Shown: one piece after another, positions 10,426 through 18,905 of the stretch | Numbering within the stretch: the first letter of the stretch is position 1 | Layout: the number at the start of each line of letters is the position of its first letter | DNA from: Jiangella aurantiaca | Lineage (GTDB): Bacteria > Actinomycetota > Actinomycetes > Jiangellales > Jiangellaceae | Direction of reading: 5' to 3' | NCBI RefSeq assembly: GCF_004349105.1 | Contig: NZ_SMLB01000003.1 | Coordinates: 186,001-250,000, forward strand | Length of the DNA stretch: 64,000 nucleotides | Notes under the pieces: model-generated | What the model saw: only the letters and a program-made list of their open reading frames with translations | What the model was told of the DNA's origin: nothing | The model's database searches: none | Translations under genes and position numbers: made by a program

Positions 10426-11717
10426 AGGTACTCGACGGTGCCGTTCTGCCGGGACCGCTCGGCGGCGAACGCCACCCAGTGGCTCTCCAGGCTCTCCTCG
10501 AACGCGCTGGGCGCGGCCTGGACGGGCAGCCCGGCCCGGCGCCGCCGGATCCGCTCGGCGAAGTCGGCCGTCAGCCCGGCGTCGCCGCCGGAGTGCCCGC
10601 CGTGGCCGCCGGAGACCCGCTCCACGTACCGCTCGGCGGGCGGCAGGCCGGCGACCGTCGGCCCCGAGGCGCCGAACCGGACGACCTCGATGCGGCCGGC
10701 GTCCAGGTCGGCGTTGATCTCGCCGTGGCTGCCCATCATCGTGATGAGGCGGGTGTTCCGCTCGGTGAACGCCGACACGACCAGGGATGCCGTCACGCCG
10801 TTGGCGTAGCGCAGCGAGGTCGTCTGGTGGTCGACGACGTCGTTGTCCATGCGGTAGACGCAGCGGCCGTAGTCGGTCTCGCGCAGCGCCTTCAGCCGGC
10901 CCTCCGGCGACGGGTCGCTGGTGATGACGGAGACCGGCCAGGTCTCGACGCCGGCCAATTGCTCGACGTAGAAACGGTGCGCGTTGTACGGGCAGCTGGC
11001 CGCGACGGCGCACCCGTCGATGCACCGGTCGGTCGAGCCGGGCGGCGCGTTCTCGATGCGGAAGTGCCGCCGGTCGCCGAACGACGACACCGCGATGCAC
11101 GGCGAGCCGACCAGCCAGCGCAGGATGTCGAGGTCGTGGCAGGCCTTGGCCAGCAACATCGGGCTGGAGTCGGCGGCCCGGTGCCAGTTGCCGCGGACGT
11201 AGCTGTGTGCGAAGTGCCAGTAGGCGATGTGCTCGGCGTGCTGGACGCCCTGCAGGTCGCCGATGTGCCCCTCGTCCAGCAGCCGCTTGAGCGCGTTGAA
11301 GAACGGCGTGTACCGCATGACGTGCGAGACGGTGATCGCGCCGGGCCGGTCCTTCGCGGCGGCGATCAGCCGGTCCAGCTCGCTCGGTGTCGGCGCGATC
11401 GGCTTCTCCAGCAGCACGTCGTAACCGAGCTCCAGCGCCCGCAGGGTCGGGTCGACGTGCATGCGGTCCGGGGTGGTGACGATGACGGCGTCCCAGGGGC
11501 CCGGCCCCGACAGGGCCGTCCGCCAGTCGCCGTACCGATGCTCCGCCGGCACGCCGTGTACGTCGCCGACCGCGGCCAGCCGTTCCTCGTCGCGGTCGGC
11601 GATGCCGGTGACCACCGCCGCCTCGGGATGCCGCAGGCACCAGCCGGCGTAGGCCTGGCCGCCGCGGTTGCCGGCGCCGATCACCAGCAACCGCACCGGC
11701 GCGTCGAAGTCCGTCAT
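10422..11717 (-). CDS. Gfo/Idh/MocA family oxidoreductase
   Basis: A 431-residue NAD(P)-dependent sugar or inositol dehydrogenase-like protein. The Rossmann motif VIGAGNRGGQAY is at the N-terminus, the family EKP motif is in LEKPIAPTPSELDRL near residue 100, and the catalytic-region KACHDLDILRWL is near 180. The section with cysteines in DRCIDGCAVAASCPYNAH resembles a subgroup common next to sugar ABC genes. I prefer ATG 11717 because GAAGGGG precedes it by six bases; GTG 11723, inside the upstream stop, is the alternative. It lies between the ABC permeases and the sulfatase, so it probably oxidises the imported sugar. Confidence 0.9.
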   Translation of the reverse strand: MTDFDAPVRLLVIGAGNRGGQAYAGWCLRHPEAAVVTGIADRDEERLAAVGDVHGVPAEHRYGDWRTALSGPGPWDAVIVTTPDRMHVDPTLRALELGYDVLLEKPIAPTPSELDRLIAAAKDRPGAITVSHVMRYTPFFNALKRLLDEGHIGDLQGVQHAEHIAYWHFAHSYVRGNWHRAADSSPMLLAKACHDLDILRWLVGSPCIAVSSFGDRRHFRIENAPPGSTDRCIDGCAVAASCPYNAHRFYVEQLAGVETWPVSVITSDPSPEGRLKALRETDYGRCVYRMDNDVVDHQTTSLRYANGVTASLVVSAFTERNTRLITMMGSHGEINADLDAGRIEVVRFGASGPTVAGLPPAERYVERVSGGHGGHSGGDAGLTADFAERIRRRRAGLPVQAAPSAFEESLESHWVAFAAERSRQNGTVEYL

Positions 11718-11719
11718 GC

Positions 11720-12583
11720 TCACCCCTTCTCGGCCCCGGCGGTGAGGCCCTCGACCAACAGGCGCTCGGCGGCGAAGAACAGCGCGATGACCGGCAGCGT
11801 CAGCAGCACGGACCCCGCCATCAGGACGGTCGCCGACACGCTGATGTCGTCCAGCTGTGCCAGGCCGAGCGAGACCGTCCAGTTGTCCCGGCTCTCGAGC
11901 AGGAAGAGCAGCGCGAACAGGTACTCGTTCCAGGCGATCATGAAGACGTAGAGCGCGGTCGCGGCGATCGACGGCATCGCGAGCGGCAGCACGATCCGGA
12001 CGATCACCTGGACCCGGTTGCAGCCATCGACCATCGCCGCGTCCTCCAGTCCCTGGGGGATGGACCGGAAGTAGTTGCGCAGCATGTACACCGACACCGG
12101 CACCGTCGACGCCAGGTAGATGACGATCAGCGCCGGCAGCTCGCCGCGCAGCCCGAGCCGCGAGAACAGCACGAACAGCGGGATCGCCATGACGATGCCG
12201 GGGAACATGTAGACGGCGAAGAACGAGACGTTGACGACGTTCTTGCCGGGGAAGCGCAGCCGGGTCGCGGCATACGCCCCCAGCACCGACAGGAGCACGG
12301 TCGCCATCACGGACCCGAGCGCGACGATCAGCGAGTTCCCGAAGAACGACAGCAGGCCGTAGCCGCCGTCCTCCGGCGACGCGATCACCCGCCGGTACGC
12401 CTCCAGGTTCAGCTCGCTCGGCGACGGCACGCCGAGCGGGTCCGAGAGCACCGCCTGCAGCGGCCGCACCGACAGCAGCAGCATGTAGAACAGCGGCAGC
12501 ACGCAGGCGACCAGCACGACCGCCAGCCAGAGCACCCGTGCCACCTCGAGGATCCGGGTCTCCACCCGTTCTCGCGATGCCAT
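11720..12583 (-). CDS. Carbohydrate ABC transporter permease (MalG-like)
   Basis: A 287-residue inner-membrane permease of the CUT1 family with six predicted membrane segments. The cytoplasmic EAA loop that contacts the ATPase is visible as EDAAMVDGCNRVQVIVRIVLP near residue 190. Its ATG shares one base with the TGA of the other permease (TGATG), which indicates coupling. No ATPase gene is in the operon, as is common for actinobacterial CUT1 systems that share an MsiK-type ATPase; that sharing is inferred. Confidence 0.93.
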   Translation of the reverse strand: MASRERVETRILEVARVLWLAVVLVACVLPLFYMLLLSVRPLQAVLSDPLGVPSPSELNLEAYRRVIASPEDGGYGLLSFFGNSLIVALGSVMATVLLSVLGAYAATRLRFPGKNVVNVSFFAVYMFPGIVMAIPLFVLFSRLGLRGELPALIVIYLASTVPVSVYMLRNYFRSIPQGLEDAAMVDGCNRVQVIVRIVLPLAMPSIAATALYVFMIAWNEYLFALLFLLESRDNWTVSLGLAQLDDISVSATVLMAGSVLLTLPVIALFFAAERLLVEGLTAGAEKG

Positions 12584-13602
12584 CAGATCTCCGACTCCTG
12601 CTTGAGCACGCCGTACCGGTAGTAGACGGCGAACGCGATGATCAGCACGACGGACATCAGAAGGCCGAGCGCGGCGGCCCCGCCGACGTCGTTGCGCGAG
12701 ACCAGGTACTGGTAGACCTGCACCGCGACCACCTCGGTACCGGCGGCGCCGCGGGTCAGCAGGTACACGTCGTTGAAGTTCTGGAACGTCCAGATGAACC
12801 GCAGCAGCACCAGCAGCGCGATGACGCCGGACAGCTGCGGCGCGACGACGTACCGGAACCGCTGCAGCGGGGTGGCGCCGTCGACGTGCGCCGCCTCCTC
12901 CAGGTCGCGGGGCATCCCCTGCAGCCGTGCCAGGATGAACAGGAACGCCAGCGGGAACGTCTTCCACGCCTCGAACACGATGACGGTGAGCAGCGCGATC
13001 GGGACGTCGAACCCGGCGCCGAACACCTCGATCCGGTGGAACCGCTCGCTGAGGAACCCGATCGGCTGGTCCCAGCCCAGCACGTCGACGCCGAACACGT
13101 TGACCGGACCGAACTGCGGGTTCAGCAGCGTCCGCCAGACCAGTGCCGCGCACACCACCGGGATCACGTACGGCACCAGCACGAACGCCCGGATGATCAT
13201 CCGGCCGGGGAACCGGTGCCGCAGCGCCAGCGCCGTCGCCAGTCCGGCGCCGACCGACAGCACCGTCCCGCCGATGCTGTAGATCAGCGTCGTGCGGACC
13301 ATCTCCCACAGGTCGGCACTACCCAGGACGGTCTGGAAGTTGCGCAGCGTCAGGGTGATGTCGAAGACGTTCTGCAGGTCGATCAGCCGCAGCCGCTGGA
13401 ACGACATGATGATCGTCCACAGGAACGGCAGCACGACCACCAGCAGGACGATCAGCACCGTCGGGCTGACCAGCACCAACCCGGCGCGCGCCTCACGGGC
13501 CCGCAGCGAGCGGATGCGGCCCTTCCTGCCCCGGCCGCCCTCCGGGCCGGCGGCTGCCGGTTCGGCGTTCACGCCGGGCGGGGCGAGCGGTCCGGATGCC
13601 AT
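12583..13602 (-). CDS. Sugar ABC transporter permease (MalF-like)
   Basis: A 339-residue CUT1 permease. An N-terminal cytoplasmic tail rich in Arg/Lys (RGRKGRIRSLRAREARAG) precedes six membrane segments starting at LVLVSPTVLIVLLVVVLPFL. The EAA loop is EEAAHVDGATPLQRFRYVVAP near residue 235. The ATG at 13602 lies five bases after the stop of the binding-protein gene. It pairs with the next permease to form the channel of a sugar importer. Confidence 0.93.
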   Translation of the reverse strand: MASGPLAPPGVNAEPAAAGPEGGRGRKGRIRSLRAREARAGLVLVSPTVLIVLLVVVLPFLWTIIMSFQRLRLIDLQNVFDITLTLRNFQTVLGSADLWEMVRTTLIYSIGGTVLSVGAGLATALALRHRFPGRMIIRAFVLVPYVIPVVCAALVWRTLLNPQFGPVNVFGVDVLGWDQPIGFLSERFHRIEVFGAGFDVPIALLTVIVFEAWKTFPLAFLFILARLQGMPRDLEEAAHVDGATPLQRFRYVVAPQLSGVIALLVLLRFIWTFQNFNDVYLLTRGAAGTEVVAVQVYQYLVSRNDVGGAAALGLLMSVVLIIAFAVYYRYGVLKQESEI

Positions 13603-13607
13603 GGGCG

Positions 13608-15011
13608 TCAGCCCAGTTCGGCCTGGAGCCGGCTGGCGCTCTCGTCCATCTGCGCGGCCGCCTCTGCCGACGTGATGGCGCCGTCCAGCGCGTCGCGCAG
13701 GATGTTCGTCAGCTCGAGGTCGCCGTACATCGCGGTCACCAGGGCGCCCTGTCCCTGCGGGAAGCCCCAGCGCTCGAATCCGGTGGCGCCCTCGGCGATC
13801 GTGTCGATCGCCTCCTGCCCGTACAGCTCGCCGACGGTCACCGTCTGTGTGCCGCTGCCGACCGCCAGCTCGGTCCAGCCGTCGACGTAGGACGTGTCGC
13901 CGGCCTCCGGTCCGTTGCGCATCGGGAACCGGCCCTCGGGCGAGATGGACAGGAAGCCCATGTACCCGTCGCCGAGCAGGTAGCGCACCAGCTCCTTCGC
14001 GGGCTCGGTGTCGGCGGACGTGGTGATGCCCAGGTTGATGGTCAGGCCGAACTGGGTCGGCTCGTCGCCGGACGGGCCCTGGAACAGCGGCAGCATCGTG
14101 GTGCGGTCGACCAGCCACTGCTGGTCGGCGGCGCACTCGGCGCAGGTCAGCGGCGTGTCCGGGAACAGGCCGGCGAGCTCGTCGAGCAGGTGCGGCGACC
14201 ACGACGTCATCGCCGTCTGCCCGGCCAGGTAGTTGGCCCGGGTGGTGTCGACGTCGCCGGCGCCGGTGGGCGCGTACTGCGCGAGGTCGACGTAGAACTG
14301 GATGGCCTCCTCGCACTCGGAGCTGTCCAGCGTCACCTCGCCCTGGTCGTCGACCAGCTGGCAGTCGTTGGCCAGCGCGACGTGCTCGAAGACCTGCATG
14401 GTGAAGCCGTCGCCGCCGGAGCTGCCGACCGCGAAGCCGGAGACGCCGTTCTGCCCGTTGAGCGCCTCGGCGGCGGCGATCGCGTTCTCGTAGGTGGTCG
14501 GCTCCTCCATGCCGGCGGCCTCGAACAGGTCGGTCCGGTAGAAGATCATCTGGCCCCAGCCGTCCGACGGGACGGTGGCGTACTCGCCCTCGGCGTCCTC
14601 GACCCGGATGAGGTCGAGCGCGCTCTCGTTGAACGTATCGGCGCCGAACTCGTCGATCAGCTCGCTGGCCACGGCGGAATCGAGGATGCCCTCACCAACC
14701 CAGCCGGCGGCCAGCTCGACGCCGTGCACGACGACGTCGGGGAGGTCACCGGCGGCGGCCGCGGACACCATCGCCTGGGAGAGGTCGGGCGCGCTGACGC
14801 CGACCAACTCGACGTCGATGCCGGACTGCTCGGTGAAGTCGGCCAGCACCTGCTGCATCGTCGCGATCCGGTCGGCGGTGTCGTAAACGGTCCACAGCGT
14901 GATGCTGCCGCCGCCCTCACCGGAGCCCGCGCTGTCGCCGTCGTCGTCACCGGAACATCCCGCCGCGACCAGGCCGATCACCGCGAGTGCACTCAGAGGT
15001 CGTCGCCACAT
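13608..15011 (-). CDS. Extracellular solute-binding lipoprotein (sugar ABC importer)
   Basis: A 467-residue family 1 solute-binding protein. The lipoprotein signal ends in LVAAGC with the lipidated C19, followed by an acidic linker (SGDDDGDSAGSGEGGG). Family features include ITLWTVYDTAD at the start of the mature domain and DGWGQMIFYRTDLFEAAG. The true start is ATG 15011, with GGAGG nine bases upstream; the in-frame extension to 15077 is not signal-like. It is the first gene of the operon that continues through both permeases, the oxidoreductase and the sulfatase, and it is divergent from the AsnC/Lrp regulator. Confidence 0.93.
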   Translation of the reverse strand: MWRRPLSALAVIGLVAAGCSGDDDGDSAGSGEGGGSITLWTVYDTADRIATMQQVLADFTEQSGIDVELVGVSAPDLSQAMVSAAAAGDLPDVVVHGVELAAGWVGEGILDSAVASELIDEFGADTFNESALDLIRVEDAEGEYATVPSDGWGQMIFYRTDLFEAAGMEEPTTYENAIAAAEALNGQNGVSGFAVGSSGGDGFTMQVFEHVALANDCQLVDDQGEVTLDSSECEEAIQFYVDLAQYAPTGAGDVDTTRANYLAGQTAMTSWSPHLLDELAGLFPDTPLTCAECAADQQWLVDRTTMLPLFQGPSGDEPTQFGLTINLGITTSADTEPAKELVRYLLGDGYMGFLSISPEGRFPMRNGPEAGDTSYVDGWTELAVGSGTQTVTVGELYGQEAIDTIAEGATGFERWGFPQGQGALVTAMYGDLELTNILRDALDGAITSAEAAAQMDESASRLQAELG

Positions 15012-15055
15012 GATGCCGTCCCTCCTCGGTGGGGCGCCTGCAGATGTGGGGCACC

Positions 15056-15085
15056 ATGTTTGGAAAATCTGATTCAAGGTGTCAA
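15056..15085 (-). promoter_or_regulatory. Candidate promoter of the sulfatase operon
   Basis: On the minus strand a perfect -35 hexamer TTGACA (15085-15080) is followed after 18 bases by AAACAT, a weak -10, in an unusually AT-rich pocket between the divergent binding-protein and regulator genes. The 122-bp gap should also hold the regulator's binding site, but I see no clear operator palindrome. Confidence 0.4.
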
Positions 15086-15133
15086 CGAATGGAAAAGGTA
15101 TGCAAGGAATCGTGAACGAAGGGCGGTGATCTG

Positions 15134-16150
15134 ATGAAATCGGTGAAGATCGACGAACTCGACCGGCTCGTCATCGCGGCCCTGCTGGCGCACCCACGGG
15201 CCACCCACGCGGCCATCGGGCAGGCGGTGCGCAGCTCCGAGGCGACGGTGTCGCGGCGGCTCGCCAGGTTGCGGCGTTTCGGCGCGGTCCGCGTCGTCGG
15301 CGCCCTCGACTCGCAGATCAGCCACCGGGCGCGGTCGGTCTTCGTCCGGCTGCGGTGCGCGCCCGGCGCGGCCGACGAGCTCGCGCTGCCGCTGGCGCAG
15401 TGGCAGGAGACCGGGTCGGTCAAGGTGCTGACCGGCAGCGTCGACTGCGTCGCCGAGGTCGCCTACACCTCCAACGAGCACCTCTACGCGCTGATGATGC
15501 ATCGGCTCCCGCAGTTCGACGGCGTCATGGCGACGTTCAGCAACCAGGTGATCCGCCGGTTCTCGACTCCGCACGGCTGGAACCCCGGCCTGCTGCCCGA
15601 CACCGTCGTCGCCGAGCTGCGGGCGGACCGGCGCGACCGGTGGAGCGAGCACCCGGAGCCCGACGAGGCGGCGCCCATGTCGGAACTGGACGAGCAGATC
15701 CTCACCGCGGTCATCGAGGACGGGCGGATGAGCTGGCAGGACCTCGCCGCCCGGTGCGGCGTCACGCCCAGCACCGCGCGCCGGCGCACCGAAGCCCTGA
15801 TGGCCGCCGGCGTGCTGCGGATGCGCACCGTCGTCGAGCCGGAGGTGCTGGGACTGACGGTGAACGCGTTCGTCTGGCTCACCATCAACCCGACGAAAAT
15901 CGGCCTCGCCGGGGAGATCCTGGCCCGGCACCGCAACGTCGTGATGATCGCGGCGACCACCGGCGACCGGAACCTGTGCGGCGAGATCGCCGTCGCCAGC
16001 GACAGCGCGCTCTACGAGTTCCTCTCCGAGACCGTCGGTCACCTACCCGGACTCATCCACGCCGACGTCGCGGTGGCGCTGCGCACCGTCAAACGGGCCG
16101 GGATGATCGCGCCGGAGCTGCGGACGGCCGTCGCTCCCTCGCTCCCGTGA
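15134..16150 (+). CDS. Tandem AsnC/Lrp-type transcriptional regulator
   Basis: A 338-residue protein made of two AsnC/Lrp halves in one chain. The first HTH is near residues 7-55 (LDRLVIAALLAHPRATHAAI, SSEATVSRRLARLRR); the second begins at residue 182 with MSELDEQILTAVIEDGRMSW and PSTARRRTEALMAAGVLR. Each is followed by a ligand-binding (RAM/AsnC-C) segment; the second includes VVMIAATTGDRNLCGEIAV. Two-HTH Lrp-like regulators are known in actinobacteria and may act as a pre-assembled dimer. Divergent placement next to the sulfatase operon makes that operon its likely target. The ATG is at 15134. Confidence 0.88.
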   Translation: MKSVKIDELDRLVIAALLAHPRATHAAIGQAVRSSEATVSRRLARLRRFGAVRVVGALDSQISHRARSVFVRLRCAPGAADELALPLAQWQETGSVKVLTGSVDCVAEVAYTSNEHLYALMMHRLPQFDGVMATFSNQVIRRFSTPHGWNPGLLPDTVVAELRADRRDRWSEHPEPDEAAPMSELDEQILTAVIEDGRMSWQDLAARCGVTPSTARRRTEALMAAGVLRMRTVVEPEVLGLTVNAFVWLTINPTKIGLAGEILARHRNVVMIAATTGDRNLCGEIAVASDSALYEFLSETVGHLPGLIHADVAVALRTVKRAGMIAPELRTAVAPSLP

Positions 16151-16169
16151 TCTTCAAGGATCGCCTGCA

Positions 16170-16246
16170 TCACCAGGATTTCTGGAGCCTCAACACGATC
16201 GCAGACAACGATCGCAGGCGTGGTGAGGCTCCAGAAAACGTGGTGA
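16170..16246. repeat. Imperfect 28-bp inverted repeat between genes
   Basis: Arms 16170-16197 and 16219-16246 match at 25 of 28 positions, with the shared core TTCTGGAGCCTCA. The loop contains a short direct repeat of GATCGCAG. It lies just after the regulator gene, in a 279-bp gap before the GrpB gene, and could act as a terminator, but the long arms and TGGAG core resemble other palindromes in this window (23505, 35990, 44126). Confidence 0.7.
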
Positions 16247-16429
16247 CGTGCCCCGGATCACGGTGAGACCGCCGCGGCGCCCGACGCCCAGCCCGCCCGT
16301 CGCCAGACTCCCCCGTCCCCGTGACAGGCGCCCGTTCGTAGCCGTCCGCGCCGTGAACGGGACCGGAACTCCTCGCGATCATGCGAATCTCATGCGTCAC
16401 GACGGCCATCGGAGGGCTATCGTCGAGGC

Positions 16430-16984
16430 ATGCACGAGAGTGATGCAGCGCACGATGCTGTGCGCCGCGACCCTATAGAGATCCTTCCTTACGACACCGC
16501 GTGGCCCGAGTCCTTCGAGCAGCAGCGCCTGCGCGTCGAGCCGGCCCTTCGCCCATGGCTGATCGGAGCGGTCGAGCACGTCGGCAGCACGGCGGTGCCG
16601 GGCCTGCCCGCCAAGCCCATCATCGACATGATGGCCATGGTGGCGTCCTACGAGGACGCCCAGGGCACCGTCGCCGCCATGCAGGAGATCGGCTGGACGC
16701 ATGTGTGGGAGGCCGGCGACCAAGAGCTGCGGCGCTGGTCGTTCTGCTACCCCGATCCCGCCTGGCGCACGCACCACCTGCACGTCGTCGAGTACGTGTC
16801 GCAGCTGGGCCGCGACTGCCTGGCCTTCCGCGACCACCTGCGGCGCCACCCCGAGGACGCGCGGAAGTACGCCGAGATCAAGCAGAGCCTGGCGGCGGTA
16901 CACCACGACGACCGCCCGGCCTACCGCGCGGGCAAGGCGCCGTTCATCGAGGACGTCATGCGGCGGGCCTCCGTCCAGCACTGA
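16430..16984 (+). CDS. GrpB family protein (UPF0157)
   Basis: A 184-residue member of the GrpB/UPF0157 family, a nucleotidyltransferase-like fold. The hallmark EHVGSTAVPGLPAKPIIDM is at about residues 47-65, containing the GS and paired acidic positions of the fold. THHLHVVE near residue 120 is also typical. The cellular role of the family is not settled. The gene overlaps the end of the convergent DUF389 gene by 29 bases. Confidence 0.92.
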   Translation: MHESDAAHDAVRRDPIEILPYDTAWPESFEQQRLRVEPALRPWLIGAVEHVGSTAVPGLPAKPIIDMMAMVASYEDAQGTVAAMQEIGWTHVWEAGDQELRRWSFCYPDPAWRTHHLHVVEYVSQLGRDCLAFRDHLRRHPEDARKYAEIKQSLAAVHHDDRPAYRAGKAPFIEDVMRRASVQH

Positions 16985-17686
16985 GCCGGGACAGCCGGCC
17001 GGCGGTGGCCTTCAGCACGAGCAGGGTCAGCATGCCGGCCAGCACGATCGCGGCCATGTTGACGCCGAGCTGAACGGCCGCGCCTCCCAGCTCGTCGGCG
17101 TCGCCGAGGGCCAGGGCCAGCCCCAGGTTCCCGGCGGCGGGCACCGTCGTCACCGAGATGAACACGCCCACCAGCGCACCCGACTTCGCGGACGTGAGCG
17201 ACAGGATGCCGGCGATCCCGGCGATGAACGCCACAACGAACGACCACCGGTCCGGCCGCCAGATGAACCCCGTGAGCGGCCGGTCCGCAGTCAGCACCGA
17301 CGGGTCGATCCACCCTGCCCACGACGCGAGCAGACCCGGCACCGTCGTGACGACGATGGCGATCGCGAAGCCGACCACCAGGGTGATCAGCGACTGGCGC
17401 ACGATGCTGAACCGCCCGTGCACCAGCCCGACGGCGATGCCCGCGAGCGGGCCGAACTCCGGCCCGACGACCGTGGCGCCGACGACGAGGATCGCGGAGT
17501 CGAGCACGATCGCGACCGCGGCGAGCACGGCGGCCAGGCTCAGGAACCAGACGAACGTGTTCGAGACACGGAGTCCTCGTCGGCGCGGCGCATGACCGCG
17601 ATACTGGCGACGCCTGGTCGCTCCGCCAGCAGAGCGACGATGCGATCGGTCGTCTCCGCCGGCGTCGTGACGCGCAGGTGCAGCAC
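16956..17686 (-). pseudogene. DUF389 membrane protein, internally deleted and frameshifted
   Basis: Two pieces of a DUF389 protein lie in different frames. The N-terminal ACT-like part reads from GTG 17686 (VLHLRVTTPAETTDRIVALL, then GVASIAVMRRADEDS) and stops soon after 17590. The membrane part begins in another frame at about 17585 (SNTFVWFLSLAAVLAAVAIV, LDSAILVVGATVVGPEFGPL) and runs to 16956 with about six membrane segments. The family has roughly 100 residues between these parts; they are missing here. No ATG, GTG or TTG lies in the membrane frame just upstream of the membrane domain. I infer a deletion with frameshift, so the gene is probably dead unless a very distant start is used. 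Confidence 0.65.
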
Positions 17687-17716
17687 GGCGCCATCGTAGA
17701 GGCGCCGCGGGCCGCG

Positions 17717-17878
17717 TCAGCGCAGCATGTTCGCCAGCAGGGTGGTGTCGCAGGGCCAGGCCGAGCCGCAGACGGCACACAGCCCGGCGTCGTCCGCGTG
17801 GTCGTTGAGCACGGTGTTGCCGTCGGTGAGCCGGAGCGGGGTCGCGGGCTCACGTTCCTTGACGTCCATGCCTCTCAT
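17717..17878 (-). CDS. Small cysteine-motif protein
   Basis: A 53-residue frame starting MRGMDVKEREPATPLRL and ending TLLANMLR. It has CAVCGSAWPC, a CxxC plus third cysteine resembling half of a zinc ribbon, after an acidic DHADDAG stretch. Similar short actinobacterial proteins with a CxxCGxxxPC motif exist, but I assign no function. A start at ATG 17869 would give 50 residues. It sits 55 bases from the divergent dehydrogenase gene's coding start region and just upstream of the disrupted DUF389 gene. Confidence 0.55.
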   Translation of the reverse strand: MRGMDVKEREPATPLRLTDGNTVLNDHADDAGLCAVCGSAWPCDTTLLANMLR

Positions 17879-17953
17879 CCAAAGACGATCATGTTGAGTC
17901 CGCGGTGCCGGGGCGTGACGGTGGCGTGAACAGTGGCTTGTACCCTTGCGCCC

Positions 17954-18898
17954 GTGACTGACGGCGTGATCCTGCAGGTCGGAGGGCTCCATCCCACGGT
18001 CGAGCGCGAGCTCGCGACGACCTACGGCGCGCTGCGGCTGCCGTCGGCGCCCGGTGCGGCCGCGGCGTTCCTGGCCGAGCACGGCCCCGAGGTCACCGTC
18101 GCCGTCACGAGCGCCGGCATGGACGCCACGCTCATCGGCGCGTTGCCGAGGCTGGCCGCCGTCATCAACCTCGGGGTCGGCTACGACGCCGTCGACGTCG
18201 CGGCGCTGAAGCCGCGTGGCATCGTGCTCAGCAACACCCCCGACGTCCTCACCGACTGCGTGGCCGACCTCGCCGTCGGCGGGCTGATCGACGTGTTCCG
18301 CGGCATGTCCGCCGGCGACCGGTTCGTCCGCCGGGGCGAGTGGGCCGCGGGGCACACGTTCCCGCTGCAGCGACGGGTCAGCGGCATCCGGGTCGGCATC
18401 CTCGGTCTGGGCCGCATCGGCCGGGCCATCGCGCACCGGCTCGAGGCGTTCGGCTGCACCATCACGTACCACAACCGCCGCCGCGTCGACGACGTCGCGT
18501 ACGGCTACGCCGGTTCGCCGCTGGAGCTGGCCCGCGACGCCGACGCCGTCATCGTCACCACGCCCGGCGGCCCCGACACCCGGGCGCTGGTCTCCGCCGA
18601 GGTGCTCGCGGCGCTCGGCCCGGACGGCTACCTGGTCAACGTCGCGCGCGGCAGCGTGGTCGACCAGGACGCGCTGGTGGCGGCGCTGACCTCGGGTGCG
18701 TTGGGCGGCGCCGCGCTGGACGTGTTCACCGACGAGCCGCGGGCGCCGGAGGAGCTGTTCGCGCTGGACAACGCCGTGCTGCTGCCGCACATCGGCAGCG
18801 CCACCGTCGAGACCCGCGAGGCGATGGCCCAGCTGGTGCTCCGCAACCTCGGACGGTTCCTGGCCGACGGGACGCTGGTCACCCCGGTGCCGCTTTAA
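17954..18898 (+). CDS. NAD-dependent 2-hydroxyacid dehydrogenase
   Basis: A 314-residue member of the D-2-hydroxyacid dehydrogenase family (glyoxylate/hydroxypyruvate reductase-like). The nucleotide-binding motif is VGILGLGRIGRAIAHR near residue 150. The catalytic Arg is in NVARGSVVDQDAL, the Glu in DVFTDEPRAPEEL and the His in LLPHIGSAT. I use GTG 17954 (VTDGVILQVGG), which aligns with family N-termini; seven more codons are open upstream. It is followed eight bases later by a carbon-nitrogen hydrolase gene, likely co-transcribed. Confidence 0.9.
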   Translation: MTDGVILQVGGLHPTVERELATTYGALRLPSAPGAAAAFLAEHGPEVTVAVTSAGMDATLIGALPRLAAVINLGVGYDAVDVAALKPRGIVLSNTPDVLTDCVADLAVGGLIDVFRGMSAGDRFVRRGEWAAGHTFPLQRRVSGIRVGILGLGRIGRAIAHRLEAFGCTITYHNRRRVDDVAYGYAGSPLELARDADAVIVTTPGGPDTRALVSAEVLAALGPDGYLVNVARGSVVDQDALVAALTSGALGGAALDVFTDEPRAPEELFALDNAVLLPHIGSATVETREAMAQLVLRNLGRFLADGTLVTPVPL

Positions 18899-18905
18899 TG
18901 GCGGC

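Noticed and set aside
10426-11640. N-terminal extension of the sulfatase frame to 11640
   Set aside because: It overlaps the oxidoreductase gene in another frame and is Arg-rich; the true start is ATG 10425 in an ATGA overlap.
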